A stretch of DNA of 38,856 bases from Thoreauomyces humboldtii (taxonomy: Eukaryota; Chytridiomycota; Chytridiomycetes; Spizellomycetales; Powellomycetaceae): positions 1-38,856 of the forward strand of contig JADGJA010000129.1 in the NCBI GenBank assembly GCA_027596035.1. Reading direction: 5' to 3'. Position numbers and translations under genes: made by a program. Below are positions 8,263 to 21,372 of this stretch, piece by piece (position 1 is the first letter of the stretch; each line of letters begins with the position of its first letter). The notes under the pieces are model-generated. The model was not told the DNA's origin. It worked only from the letters and a program-made list of their open reading frames with translations, and made no database searches.

Positions 8263-11200
8263 ATGGCTGCTAAAAAACCCTCAGCCATCCATACCGCTTC
8301 TCCGGACACGGACGGGATCATATCCAAACTCGGGAACCCCCTCACTTGCGACTCAAGCCTGGTGAAGCAGGTGGCAGTCTTCCTTCCTGCAAACATCGAC
8401 AAGGATTCCGCAGTTCCTCCCCAGCCTCTCCGTACTTCTTCTCGAAACAAGGAGAATCTTCCGCCTGCGCGAACACGAACTGGTTCTGCCAAAAGCCTGC
8501 AGAGCGGCCCTCGGCTCGATGTGGCAACCGCGGGCGCCTTTGCCTCTAAAGTCGTCAATCAATGTCTCAAAACCCTGGCTGGATTGTCGGAAGACCGGAA
8601 AAGATGTGCACTCCTGAGATCAGCACCGATTGCGGCGGAAGCCGTGCAGGAACCGAAGGGACCGGTGGTCGCCAGTGCCCGCCGGCGAGGAGCTCCGACT
8701 TTGACGGACAGGGCTTCGAGTCGAAACTCTCGCGAAGTTGCTGTAAAACCCTCGTTGATGGCGGAGTCGGCTCCGCCTACCTCGGATCCATGCGTCAGAG
8801 CATTGTTCGAATGTTTTCTATTGGCATTCGGCACTCTAGGGAGCGGGAGCCAAACTACAACCGGAGCGTATGAATTAGAGCGTACGGCCTGTAACTTTGC
8901 GTCATGCCTGGCTGAACTATGCGAGGTTGGGTCTCTTCCTCTGGTCCACATTTGAACCACCTGCTAATATGTGCATGTCCAGTATTCAAGCGCTATCGAG
9001 ACCGTCAGCCAAGTACACACGCGGCTGTGGGGTGCGCGGATTGCCTCCAGTGGCCAAGATTCACAGCAAGGAACGCGTCTCGTCTCCAAAACCACCCGCA
9101 CGGAACGGTTACGTGGGAAGGCTCCCCCGGTCAGCCGCGGTTCATCAGATCCTAGGGCTTCCTCGGCGATTTTGTTGAAACTCTTGATCTTGCCATGTTC
9201 CGACGTGCCCGACGCAATGCAGCTGCAGGTCGGTCTGACGATCATGAGCGTAGCCTTGCGCTGCTGGCTGGATACTACATCTCAAGAAGAAGATCGCAAG
9301 GTAAATCGCGATGTGATCTACCTTCGACTCCACTAGTCTCCTTTCCTTGACATATTTCTTTCCGGGTCCAGAATCTCGAGAAAATTTTGATGTCTCCAGT
9401 CGGCGCATTTGAAAACTGCTTGCAGCTACGCGGCCTCGACAAAGGAGGAGGTGACCGGATGCTGGAGAAGATGTTCAGGATCCTGTATAGAGCATCTCTC
9501 AATTTCCACAGTAAGTGATTGACTATGATCTCATACTTTGTTCGATATCTGACGGTTTGCCTTGTTAGATGCGGCTCCTTTTTACGCTTTGGAGATCCGG
9601 AAACATGTTATCTCGTTTTTCGCGGAGTCAGCGCTCTGCAAAGAAGAAGGTTTCGCGGATTATGCACTAAAGTTCGGTCTAGTGTTTGAACAGGCGACTT
9701 CAATCGCAGGTAAAATTGACCTGAACTTTCGATGCCCTTGCAGTTTCAAAAGATCTCACATCCTTTGCCTGTCTACAGCGCCAGTCCAGTCGTCTCGAGC
9801 GCTCCTCGCCTATTATGAGATAGTTCTGAAGCACGCCTCGAAACTTCTCGAACATGGCTTTAGACCTACCGCCGCGACGTGCAGATGGTGCGATCACTAC
9901 CTAAAAGTTGCGCGAAAGGTACGTCGGCCTTCCATACGCCATGCACAAAGTCGAGAAGAGACCGTAATCGCCAATTCTTTATCTTGGCAGACAAAGGCAA
10001 CAGCCGTTATTCAGAACATCAACGATTACCGTGGTTCCGTGAATGCGGCTCAGAAAACTGGCACCGATCTTGTTGTCTCTGCCTCCGAGGCTTTTGCCAA
10101 GGCCGAGGAGGTAGTTCGTATAATGGGTCACGAAGGTAAAAGGTCCTCGCGCGAGAGGGAAACAGGCCTTATTATTTAACCAGTTACATGCAGACTCGCG
10201 TGGATCATCGTCGCAGGGGCTCCCCGACGATCGGGAAGAGTCCATCTCCAAAATGGAAGCGATGTTAGCTACAATTGACGTCAAGGCTATGGGAGAGTCA
10301 GCGCTTACCTCTATGATGACTGCATTCCTCCGTCTTTTGAGCGTTCTCTGGAAAGCTACCGAAGATGTCGCTTTATCGGAAACCTCGCATACGTCCCAGG
10401 AGCCGGGCAACACACTCTGGGCCAGATTGCTGGCTGCAGTCTTTGCATACTATTGCAGATGCTCCCAGGTAGAAGGCATCGGGTTTGATCTTGTCATGAA
10501 TCTTTCGTAGACTAACGTCTTTTTCAAGGTATCCGCTCTTAAGGATGCTCTACGAAAATCCGTGCCTGCCATGGTTGCTTTGTTCAACACACAAGGACGG
10601 CTGAGCTACATGATCGACTGCGAAGGGCAGGAATTCTTGCTGCAGGCTGCAGAAATTAGCGATCGCGAGAATTTCCTAGAAGGCTTGAAGTCGACGGGCA
10701 ATACATTCTTCTTTCTTGGTGGTCTACGCTATGGCAAGAAAGACTGGTCAAGGGCTGAAACCGACTTTTCTCATTCCTGCCGCCTGCTCGGCTGTTTTCT
10801 AATCGCATCGAAAAGCGCGAGCAACATCGATGCGGGGAGCCTGTCCTTGCAGTTGTCTAAGCGATACGAGTATCTGGCTACTTGCCAGCAATTCCTGGGA
10901 AAGTATCAGGTATTTACGTGAATGGATCGCCCAGCAAACTTTCCAGTACTGATAGGCCGATGTCCAACTCTGCAAGGAGTCTTTACTGTCTCTGAGAAGT
11001 GGGTTACAGTCACTGAATTTTGCTGCCCCTCGGAGTACCACGGACTCTGTCATCAAGTCACTCGTAGCGAAACACGCGAAGTACCAGATCCGAGAGAATG
11101 CCTATGAGTATTGCGTAGCAGCGGACGCGCTCGTACCCGACGTTCCGCTCGAGACTCGTAGGGAACTAGCGCAACTAGAATTGGAGTATCTAGAAGGCTT

Positions 11201-14200
11201 TTCGGAGAAACGTCGCACCTGGATTGGCCGCTTGAAGGTCACGGAATGGCTTCTGGCATCGTTCTTGTCTGCCAATCATCCCATCATGCACGCCAGGTTC
11301 CTAGTCGGGATTGCCAAACTGCTTCGAGGACAACCATTCCCTACAAAGAACGAGGAGAACCGGGCCATCATTGGCCACTGTGAAACGGCCATCGAGCTCA
11401 TCAAATCTGCGGTATGCGTTTATGCTGACCACGTGGCAACTTCCGAATATCTTATTTCAGAACTTATCAATTTCATCAAGGCCTTTACCGAATCTTATGG
11501 CGCAGATCAGCATGTCCTACAACAGGCCGACAATGATCTCGCGATTGCGTACGCAATCATAGCAATGCAGTTCAATGACCAAGGATTGTACGAGCGCAGA
11601 CCCTTCGCTTTCTCATTGAAGATATGGAAAAAGCTATTGAAACGTGTCCCCTTGTATTCGCATAGTAAGATCGTCATATGTTATGCGAGTTCGGAATGCA
11701 TCCTGCTAACTCTCAGTAGCCATCAAAATCACAATTGAGAATCCCAAAGCCTCCGCCTTTTTTGCGAGTCTTCGGGAAACATATGACACCATTCGTGAGT
11801 CAACATCGAAGACAACGTTGTTGCATTGCTCCAGCTCTAATCCTTCGAGCATAGTCACACTTTCGGAATACTTCGCAATTTTGAGGCAATCTTCAAACGA
11901 AATCATCTGCCTTCGGCTTCTGTTGAGACTTACTACATTACTGAGCGGGACCACTGAGATATGCAATCGTAAGTCAGCATAAGCGTCTCGAAGAACCATC
12001 TGATACTGATCCTTTATCAGTTGCTGCCTCCCGCTATATCTCAATCGGATTCGCCTATGCAAATCTGGGCTACTGTGGTCAAGCCGGCATGGCGATCGCA
12101 CATGCTCAAGCCTTGGTATCTTCATTCAAATGCACAGAAGACGCAGCTTTCCGAGCCAGCATTTGCTACGGAAGCCATTTATCTCAAATGGGTCATCTTC
12201 AAAAAAGGTTGCAAACACACTTCTATCGTATGCTTGTCGAAAACTGACATAGATTTGTGTCAGCCAGGAAATCTTTGCCAATAGCGGTTTGACTTCGAGG
12301 AAGCTGCTCAAGAGTCATGATGTCGAGGGTGCCGCCGCCAACGCCCTTGCATTTGTTTCGAGAGCCAGATTATACTTCGGAATGGTACGACATTAAGTGG
12401 TGTGGTCAATGATCTTCGAACTTAACATGAATTATCGGCCTTGAAGGGAAAACTTTCTGAGGCCTTAGCAGATGCATTACGAGCGTTAAAGATATTGAAT
12501 CGATCGCTCAAACATTTCCATGTTCCAACCTCGTCGTCTTCCATGGACGACGTGGTCGCCGCAATAACTCAGCTGCATATTTCCGGATCACCAAAAGCGT
12601 ACATCGAGGATGGAGCGCTCAATAATGGCCAACAGCGACTCAAACAGGTAAGAGGTATACTAGGTCGGACGAAACGGTCGGAAAGTGCTCATCGCTTGAT
12701 TGATAGCTGCTCATGGATGTTTACCTGTGCCTCGGAAGATTTTACATATGTCGCGGGTCTACCCTTGAAGCTGCCCATTTTCTGGAAGAAGGGCTAAACC
12801 TCGCTACCATTTCCAAATCACCCGCATACAAGTCGGAGTTCCTTCTATCCATGTCCGAGATTCGTTACCGTCGATACGAGCTCGAGGAAAGTTACGAGAA
12901 AATCGAGGCTGCCACCGAAAATCAGGGATTGGTATGTTCGATACCAATATCCCTCATCGCGAAGCCATATAAACTTAACTTACTGATATTCTTTTTGCTA
13001 ATTAATCAGGTTTTCCCTGACGTTCCCGCACAGGACGTAATTGAGCTCAAGGTTCATAGCGGGAACTTGCAATTGCGTGCGGAGGCTTACGACGACGCCA
13101 TTGCATGTTTTCGTGACGCTGACGCTTTGATCGATGTCGCTATGTCCGGTACCGTGATCGCTCGTATAGAAGAGGTAGACCTGAAGTAAGTCATAGACAT
13201 ATATCGAAGGAGTATCGTTGGCGAAGCTTACCGCTTTCGTGATCAGAGGTCCGCAAACACCGCGCGAAAAACGATTGATGCAAAGCCCGAAAGTCATGCC
13301 ACGCAAGGGAAAGAGTGCAGTTGTAGAAGGTACATATAGCGCTTTTTCACTTATGGTTCCTTCCACTCACTCTTGTTCAGATTTTCAGGGGGACTGCTTC
13401 GCGCTCTCGGATGCAAAAATAGGGCTGTCTGCGCATATAGGTAATACTATCTCGGAAGTGTGTCCATCTTGCAGTGTCCTGATGATATCACGTTTTATAG
13501 CCTGGGGTCTGGGCAAACAGAAAAAGTTCGAGCAGGCGGAACGAAAATTGAAAGAGGGAGACGATATCGCGCAGACTGGTGCATCAAAGGTGAGGGTACT
13601 CACAATTCGATTTTCCACGCAGGAATTGACGGCTCCATCAGCCCGAGTACCTAGCGACGTGTGCAAGGCTAGCTTTCATGAAACTCTTGTCAAGTTTTCG
13701 AAGCAATACCTTGTTTGCGATCTTTTCGGAGTCAGGTAAGACATCGTTTTATACGCGCGTGTGTTTGCCTCCGCGTACTCATCACCTTGTCTTTAAGCGT
13801 TCACTCTCCCGTGGAACATTCCCACCCCGGCGTCCTCCGCTATTGTTAAGCAGAGCCAAGCTCACAAAGCAAACACGGCTTTAGACAAAACAATGCAAGC
13901 TGTCGCTGACCTGCTGAAGCAAGCACTTCGAGAGCTGCTGCCACTTGGTTCTCCGCACCTGATTCACGAAATCTGCCATGAATTGGCTTATTTGCAAGTT
14001 GTGCGCGCATACCTTGGGATTGGCGCGGATGCTAGTGCTTCTCACGACCTGGCCTGTACAGCCGCATTCTATTTGGGTAAGACGATCAACGCCGTCGATA
14101 TGTGGTCTGCGATAATGCTTACCTGCCCTCAGAGATTTCCAAGGGCCTGACTTTCCGACGCGAGATGCTGGGATCATTACAGGATAAAATGGCACGTGGA

Positions 14201-16082
14201 AAGGGCCGTACCGCTGATAACCTGACTTCGGAAGCGGCTCCCAATGCAGAGCGTTCCACGTCTACTTACGATACATTGCTGGGGATACAATCAAGTGATG
14301 AAATGCTGCAGCCCGAAATTTTTAACGAGGAGATCTCCTCAATGTTGCCATCAAACTGGATCGTTTGCTCCATGTCTGTCGACCTTGAACGCGAGGACCT
14401 TTACCTGACGAGACGCGAACGGTCACAGCAACCTATTGTTGTGCGCTTGCCTATCAGACGACAGGCTATGCGCGATGGCCAGGAAGGTGGAGCCTCGTAT
14501 AGCACTATCATCGGCGAATTGCAGGAGATTTTGGAAAATAGCAACGCAACTACTCGAGATGCAGCCGAATGCAAAACCAAAGCCGATAAGATTCAGTGGT
14601 GGCAAACGAGGAAAGATCTCGACGCACAAATGGGCGCATTGCTTGAGCAGATAGAACTTTGCTGGCTTGGTGGTTTCAAGGTAAGCAAGAAGTCATAGTC
14701 GAGAACTCAACTATCCAGATTGCTCAAGATTGGCTCTGTAGGGGCTCTTCACCACGGATCTCTACGACAGCCCAGAATTGGCTTCGGATCTGGAGTGTTT
14801 CAAAGAAACCATCAAGAAGGTCGTTTATGTTGCTGTCTCAAAGAAAACCCGAAGGAAGCGCCCGGCCCCACTTGATGTGGATCCAAATTTGTGTCGGATG
14901 CTCCTGCGACTGGGACCAGCCCCCCATTACGATGTCATAGAAGATGCACTATTCTACCTTCTGGAAGCGTACCAATTCAGCGGCGTGAGCGTGGATTACG
15001 ATGAAGTCAACCTGGATCTTGTAAGAGTTCTCAGAGGTGCTAATCAGGAACAAGATTTGCCTGACCTTCTCTTCTTTCTTGGCAGCTTGTTGACGAAATC
15101 AAGGACGCTCTAGCATCCTTTCATCTCGCGTACTCACAGCATAAACAGCGAACCTCACCTCCACAAGGCGATCCACCACATATTATCATTATTCCAGACA
15201 AACATCTGCACATGCTGCCATGGGAAAGTTTGTCCATCCTCCGTGATCGGCCGGTATGCCGGCTCCCATCAATCTTCCTTCTCCGGCACCTTCTTGCGAT
15301 GAATCCGGCGGCCCATGAGCCCCAGGGGATAACTATTGATGGCAGCAGCGCATATTACGTGCTCAATCCGAGTAAAGACTTGATGAAGACAGAGGATACG
15401 TTCAAGTTCTTGGCGCAGAGGTGCGAGAGCTTACGAGTCACGTGCCCTCGTTTTGACGTGGCTAACTAAGAAGTTTCGCAGGCAGAGTTGGATTGGGGTA
15501 ATCGGGTCACCGCCAGAAGAACGGATCCTTGAACAAGCTTTGGAAGAGAAGGACCTGTACTTGTAAGCAGTTTCTATTGTATTGTTCGACATTTTTCTTC
15601 CAATTGTTTATGCTGCCAATCGCTTTGCAGGTACTTTGGACACGGAGGGGGAGATCAATACATCCGAGGGCATCGCGTCCGAGACCTGAGTTCATGCGCT
15701 GTGGCATTGCTGCTAGGATGTAGCAGTGGGTGTCTGAGACCGGCAGGCGAGTTCGATCCCAGCGGGACGCCAATCAGCTACCTCATTGCAGGGAGGTAAT
15801 TGACCGAGGAGAACCAGGGGGCCTCGACAGCGATCTCACCGTCCTTCTTCCAGTCGCGCTGTGGTCGCAAACCTCTGGGACGTGACCGACGGGGATATCG
15901 ACAAGTTCAGCCAGCGCATGCTTGAAGAATGGCACCTAGTCGCCGGCCCATATGCCGATCATTCCAACACTTCTATCGCACAGGCGGTGATGACGGCGCG
16001 GGACGCCTGCAAGCTGAAGTTTCTGACGGGCGCAGCACCAGTCGTTTACGGGATACCGGTGTATCTGCGCAAAGCTCTTTGA
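8263..16082 (+). CDS. ESP1: Separase (cohesin-cleaving cysteine protease, family C50)
   Basis: Cleaves the cohesin kleisin at anaphase onset, so that sister chromatids part. The gene spans 7.8 kb with many short introns and a protein of roughly 2,000 residues, typical of fungal separases. The last five exons were read exactly: 15086-15420, 15482-15562, 15631-15795 and 15854-16082 give the C-terminal 269 residues in one phase after the exon ending at 15020. They contain HIIIIPDKHLHMLPWESLS, then YFGHGGG with the catalytic His (codon 15641-15643), then LLLGCSSG with the catalytic Cys (15719-15721), then VANLWDVTDGDIDKF and the ending GAAPVVYGIPVYLRKAL. The upstream part is helical and unalignable by eye, as expected for the TPR-like arm. 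Phase-consistent junctions were followed through much of it (for example 8933/8992 and 13500s), which supports one gene. The start at 8263 is the first ATG of the open exon. The C-terminus is certain; inner exon limits are not all resolved. Confidence 0.9.
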
Positions 16083-16291
16083 AATCGCCCTTCGTATGAA
16101 CAATTTACTTAATCTTATGATGGACTCATGGGTGATACCGCGGATAATGCTTGCCAAGCGTCACGATAAAGTTAAATCAGCGCAAAGATGCTGTCGAATG
16201 AAACTCGAAATGATGAGTGATTGGAGATGCGCGCGTGGAGATGGACTTCCAAGTCTCACGATTGACATAAGACCTTGCATCATCGGCACAA

Positions 16292-17929
16292 ATGGAGAAG
16301 ACAAAGCTAAACCACGAGGGCCTCTTTAACTTGGAACAACCGCTACTCAAGGTAACCGACATTAGTGTTCTCAGTAAACCACGGTGATACGCGCAGGCAA
16401 AGCTTGCGACCGTAGCTAAACAACTTTCAGGTCCCAGCAGAGCAGCTCAAGAAAGCTGCTAGGACATCTCAGCGGTTCGTGGAGTATGTAATGAAGGAGG
16501 TGACATCGGAAGTCGGAAAGCTTGCCAAGACAAACAGCACGAGCGCCGAACAAGCGGCAAAGAGTCTCGACGGAATGGTTGAGCGACTGCAAAAATTGAA
16601 ACGGAAGGTTAGAACGAGGGAACCAAGCCGGCCAGGGCGACGCTGCGTACCTTGCGCTCTTTATTCAAGGAGGCGTGTCTTGTCATGTTCGTTAGTTGTC
16701 GGAAACCAAGGCGGACGAACACTTCTACGTCCAGCGAACGAAGGCGCGCCTGAGCCATCTTAAGGAACTGATGGAGATTCCTACGGCTGAAAGCCCCGCG
16801 TACGCGCGATGGTGTCAGACGAGACTGGACCGTATTCTAGTAGATTATATGCTACGTAGTGGCTACGGAGACACCGCACGGAAGCTGGCTTCCGAAACGC
16901 ATATCGAGGTAGCCTTGCCGTACCTACGCGATTCAGTCTTCACTACGGGCCACGAATGCTAAATAAAGGATATTGAATGTGTCAGGACCTCGTGGATGTT
17001 GAGCTCTTTGCCGAGTCGCGGCAAGTTGAAGACGCCCTGGAGAATCGAAACTGCGCTGAATGCCTGAAATGGTGTACCGATAATCGCTCCAGTCTCGAAA
17101 AGATTCAGGTGCCACGGGTATTGACATTGTTTCCTTTCGAAAGATTCAAAGCTGATACACTTCCCTTGTTGATATACAGAGCACCCTTGAGTTCAGTCTT
17201 CGACTGCAGGAATATGTGGAACTCGCCCGACAGCAGCGCAAAGAAGAAGCAATACGTTACTGCCGCAAATACCTTGTCGCCTGGCAATCGACGCACATGC
17301 GTCAGATACAACAGGCCATGGCTTTACTTGCGTTTGCTCCTGACACCACGTGTCAGCCCTACTCAGTAAGCAGCCTTAGTGATCTATCTTGTATTTGTTG
17401 CAGGCTCACTTATGATTCTTTCTTTTATATTCGAAGACATTGTGGGATGAATCGCGCTGGGAGATTCTGATAGATCAGTTTAGAGCTGACAACCATGCTC
17501 TGCACAACCTTACATCCCAACCCCTTCTCACCATGACCCTGCAGGCGGGTCTTTCCGCTCTGAAGACTCCAGCATGTTATACTCCCGCCGATCGAACCAT
17601 CAACTGTCCTGTCTGCGCTGCGGACACATTTGGTCAGCTTGCCAAGGACCTCCCATGCGCCCATCATGTGAATTCGTGCATCGTAGACAGGATTTCGGGC
17701 ACTATCATGGATGAAGACAATCCTCCGTTGGTGCTACCAAATGGATACGTGTACAGCACAAAGGTGCGTTCTTCTTTCGCCATCCTGTTTCCTGCGAGCC
17801 TCTGTTCACCTCTAGGCTGTCCAATAGTCGTTGCAAGCGCTGGCCGCAGACAACAGTGGAAACGTAAAGTGCGCACGCACTGGGGAAGCATTCCATATTT
17901 CCGAGGCTCGCAGAGCATTCGTCTTATAG
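16292..17929 (+). CDS. FYV10: GID/CTLH E3 ubiquitin ligase subunit GID9 (MAEA/Fyv10)
   Basis: RING-like subunit of the GID/CTLH E3 complex, which in yeast degrades gluconeogenic enzymes. Seven exons (16292-16351, 16431-16607, 16696-16908, 16986-17108, 17180-17365, 17437-17763, 17828-17929) all end in phase 0 and give 395 residues; human MAEA has 396. An N-terminal helical region is followed by LisH (about 112-150, YARWCQTRLDRILVDYMLRS), CTLH (about 151-212) and CRA (about 213-300). The degenerate RING starts at Cys310 and Cys313 (CPVC), continues with DLPCAHHVNSCI, and ends with NVKCARTGEAF near the C-terminus. The RING lacks the full classical set of ligands, as is usual for this family. It lies 209 bases downstream of separase on the same strand. 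Confidence 0.95.
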
Positions 17930-18479
17930 ACCAGGCCGTCTGTATGTTCCTCTGATGCTTTGTGCTTTCTTCTGTCATACAAATGGGATTGTCATCCACA
18001 GGAAGGTCTAGTAGCGGGGAGAACGTGGCTTTTATCCCGAATCAATTTGGTTGGCCGGGATTTTCATAAAAGACGCGACCAGACACTCTGGTAAGGAACG
18101 GGCCAGAGCTTGCCAGTGAAGCACAAGTGAGCACGAAGTCCCACGAAACCCCGTCGAACACAGCTACATTTCGGTCCCAGAACTTTTCGGCCGGGACGAT
18201 GGAGCGACCTACATCCACTTCCTCTCGCTGCTTCGCAGCCGACGGGCCGCAAAGGGCCGTATCATTGCAATGGCTTCATGAGGATTCATCTGTCGAAAAA
18301 TGGAGCGCGCCAGCACGCCGGCCGCCTGCTGGCACTGCTTCAGTCAGGTCTGTACTCTGCACTTCGATCTCGTCGAGGCCGACATTTCACAAGTTCCATT
18401 ACATCGTGCCCTTTGCCTCTGCTAGGGCCCTCCCTCTTGCCTAATTTCTCGCCCCGCCATTTTCCCTCTACCTGTCATA
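17930..18479. other. Intergenic region, nothing recognised
   Basis: 550 bases between GID9 and ELMO, both on the plus strand. It should contain the GID9 3' end and the ELMO promoter. Short open frames are present, but none has a recognisable product. The DNA just before the ELMO ATG is pyrimidine-rich, as in many fungal promoters. Confidence 0.5.
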
Positions 18480-21108
18480 ATGCCCCCGGACGCTTACCGT
18501 CCAGCACCGCCGCGTTCAAAAAGGAAGATCAACATTACTGTCACCCACGGCACCCACAAACTTGAGAACTACCCTATCGACACCTCCGGGAGCGTCTCGT
18601 CCATCATTAAAGGGTTATGGCTGTCACACTTCTCTCTTACGGGGAACCCCTCCAATTATTGCTTGAGGGTTGTCGAGACCGAGGAACTCCTCACACAAGA
18701 GGTGCGTCCGCATATCAGCTCCACGTTTCACGTTTGTGAAATGACGATCAGCTTATCATCGTACTGGCTGTAGCGCCTGCGTCGAAAGCTTGCCGATGGC
18801 GATAATTTGAAGCTCGTGCCTTCGCCCGCTTTGATGGCCGCGGATATCGTTACAAATCTTGCCCCGGAAGACGAGCAGTCACTTTTGAAGCGAACCATCT
18901 TTCTTTTGCAAAAATACCTCAAAGAAGACGAATTCGTAGATGAGTTTGTCGCACTTGGGGGCCTTGAGAAGCTCCAGGACGTCATCATTACGGCACAAGG
19001 AAATACTTTAGCGTATGCTCTCACCTCGCTACAAACACTTATGGAACACGACAGAGGATGGGAGTCATTCAGCAAACAATTTATTGCCACAGTAAGAAAG
19101 TTGATGTCACCATGTCTATGAGTTAAAGCCAAACTTGCTCACGCCGCCTTAGTTAGTTTCGATCATTGTCAAACAAAACCTTGTCAACATCTGCCGCCCA
19201 GCAACTGCGATTATTATCAAATTGGTAGCAGCAAACCCCACGAACCCTTCCGCTGCTATACAATGCTACGGATTCGATGTGGTCAACAGTGCGATTACAT
19301 CACAAGCGTCATTTCTCCCGACGCTGGTACAACGGCTATCGGCAACCGATTATTTATTGCAGCTCAACTCGCTGCACCTCATCAACTCACTGTTTCGACA
19401 TGTAACCGATCGTGCAAGGAGCTCCTTTGTGCAGATGCTCGACGCACTCAGGACGAGGCATGTCGTCTCCATGTTGATGCAGAGCAGTCCCGCGGACGAG
19501 TTGAAGGCGCAGCTGATAGATTATCAGCGTCTTCTGGTATCCGAGGGCCATCGGAGGAGGCGGACCAACGTGGACTTTCGGAATAAAGAGCATGCGGCGG
19601 CCCTCAAAGACTTATGGGAGCTATCGGGAATAGATCCTGGGTCTGCCCCACAGTGGGACAAGCTGGGGTTTATGACGGTTTTACCGCAACGAGACCTCTC
19701 CCGGGTTGGGGTTCTCGGATTGGAAGCGATGCACGCTTTTGCACAGCGGGAGACGGCTGCATATCAGCAACTGTTTGTCGACGAGTTCAAACGGCCGCCA
19801 GAGCGCCGATGTCCATTTGTGAAGGTCGCTATTGAAGCCTGCGAAATCATGGCGGATCATTGGGAAGTCAGCACGGGCTATTCGACGATTACTTCATATC
19901 AGCCGCTTCTCCTCGCCTTCCAGCAAGTCTTTGGAATACTGGTGATGTCCTTTTTTCGGCTTTGGCGCGAGATGGAGGCAGACGACACCGCAGAAGACCT
20001 CAACCGCGTTACTGCTCTTGTTCGGTCACAATTCAAGCATTCTGCTTCTATAATCGAACCCAGCTCTCCCGTACTGCTCGCCACCTTTCGCAGTGAAATG
20101 ATCGAAACCGCATACGCGGTCGTGCGGGAACGACAATTAAAAAATCTTGAGGTGGAGGACCCCTTGCTTTCAAAGCCTCCCGTCCGCAACCTCCGCGAGC
20201 GTTTCTATCAGCAGAGCTACGAAGACGTAAAGCGTCAAAGGGTCGAATGCTTAAAGCAGGGCGCTTGGTTTCCCGTCGTGAAAGAAAAGGGCAGGGTCAA
20301 AGGTCTCAATAGATTTTACCGGCTCGGCCTCAATCACAAATTTCTACATTACGGAGACTTTCCGCGTGTCTTGGGACGACGCCCCGGTCTGGACGAATTG
20401 AGCGAACGTAGTACGTGCAACTTTGCCTCTGCTTTGCGCCCATCTTTTCACTAACAAGTAATGTTGCACGTAGTTGACATGTCCCTAGCGACCGATCTTC
20501 TGACGGGCATCTCCTCGCCAATCTTCAGCAGCAAGAAGAATGCCGCCGAGATCCCAACTCTTTGCTTTTCCTTGAAATCATCGTCTTCGTCCGACCAAGC
20601 TAATGCATCTATGGCCGACTTCATCTGCTCGACACCTACTCAGTACTCCGAGTGGACGGACGGCTTCAACATGCTTTTGGACAAGAACATCAGCAACCGC
20701 GATACTGCGGAGTACATCCGAATCTTGACGGAGGTAGCTGTTACGCTCGCGATGTTGGACATCACGGGGGAGGGCGTCGACGTTGTTTCCGCTGTTGCGG
20801 CTGCCGAAGGCGCGAGCGATGTGACCGGAAGTCCGCCCGTAGCCCCACACTGGTACGACGACCACCAGTCGGGAGCGTCGGCCAACGTTGGGGTCGGCCT
20901 GCCCATACACTACCACGAAGGTAGGACAGACAAACGCGATAGCATGAATCAGCTGTCGCAGCGTGATGAGGACGAAGATGAGGATGAAGAGGAATCTTTC
21001 TCGGAAGGAGGGGGTTCCATGTCGGACCTAGCAGGGAGCATGTCTCGGCGTGCAAGCTACGATGACGAAGGTCACGTTGATTACGACGTTGATTTCTTCG
21101 ACACTTGA
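18480..21108 (+). CDS. ELMO/CED-12 protein (Rac-GEF partner of DOCK)
   Basis: ELMO proteins bind DOCK exchange factors and activate Rac-type GTPases at membranes for actin control. Four exons (18480-18701, 18774-19091, 19153-20410, 20474-21108) give 810 residues with all phases matching; animal ELMO1 has 727. The order is a ubiquitin-like N-terminus (about 15-75), armadillo-like helices (about 80-300), the ELMO domain (about 325-460: KDLWELSGIDPGSAPQWDKL, GLEAMHAFAQRETAAY, CPFVKVAIEACEIMADHW) and a PH-like domain (about 545-690: QGAWFPVV, FYRLGLNHKFLHYGDFPR, QYSEWTDGFNMLLDKN). The tail has an acidic run (DEDEDEDEEE) and ends YDVDFFDT; no PxxP SH3-binding tail was found, unlike animal ELMO1. 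No DOCK gene lies in the window. Confidence 0.92.
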
Positions 21109-21372
21109 GCCGACCAACGGAGCGTTTTGCGCTTCACTTGTACATAACCTTTTTGTTGATATAATCAAACTTCGATTTCCCACCTCAATTCTGATGACGG
21201 ATCAGCAGTCGACGGTTGCCAGATTTTCTCCGTCCGAAGGTCAGGACAACCTTTGCGGGTTTGACTTTGCCCCGTTCCTGGACTGTGCACCGCAAAGCGG
21301 CACTTACTTTTCAATTAGCTCAAGCTCCCTGCTCTCCGCCTGGCTATCAGAGCGGTCGGATACACATCTTCA

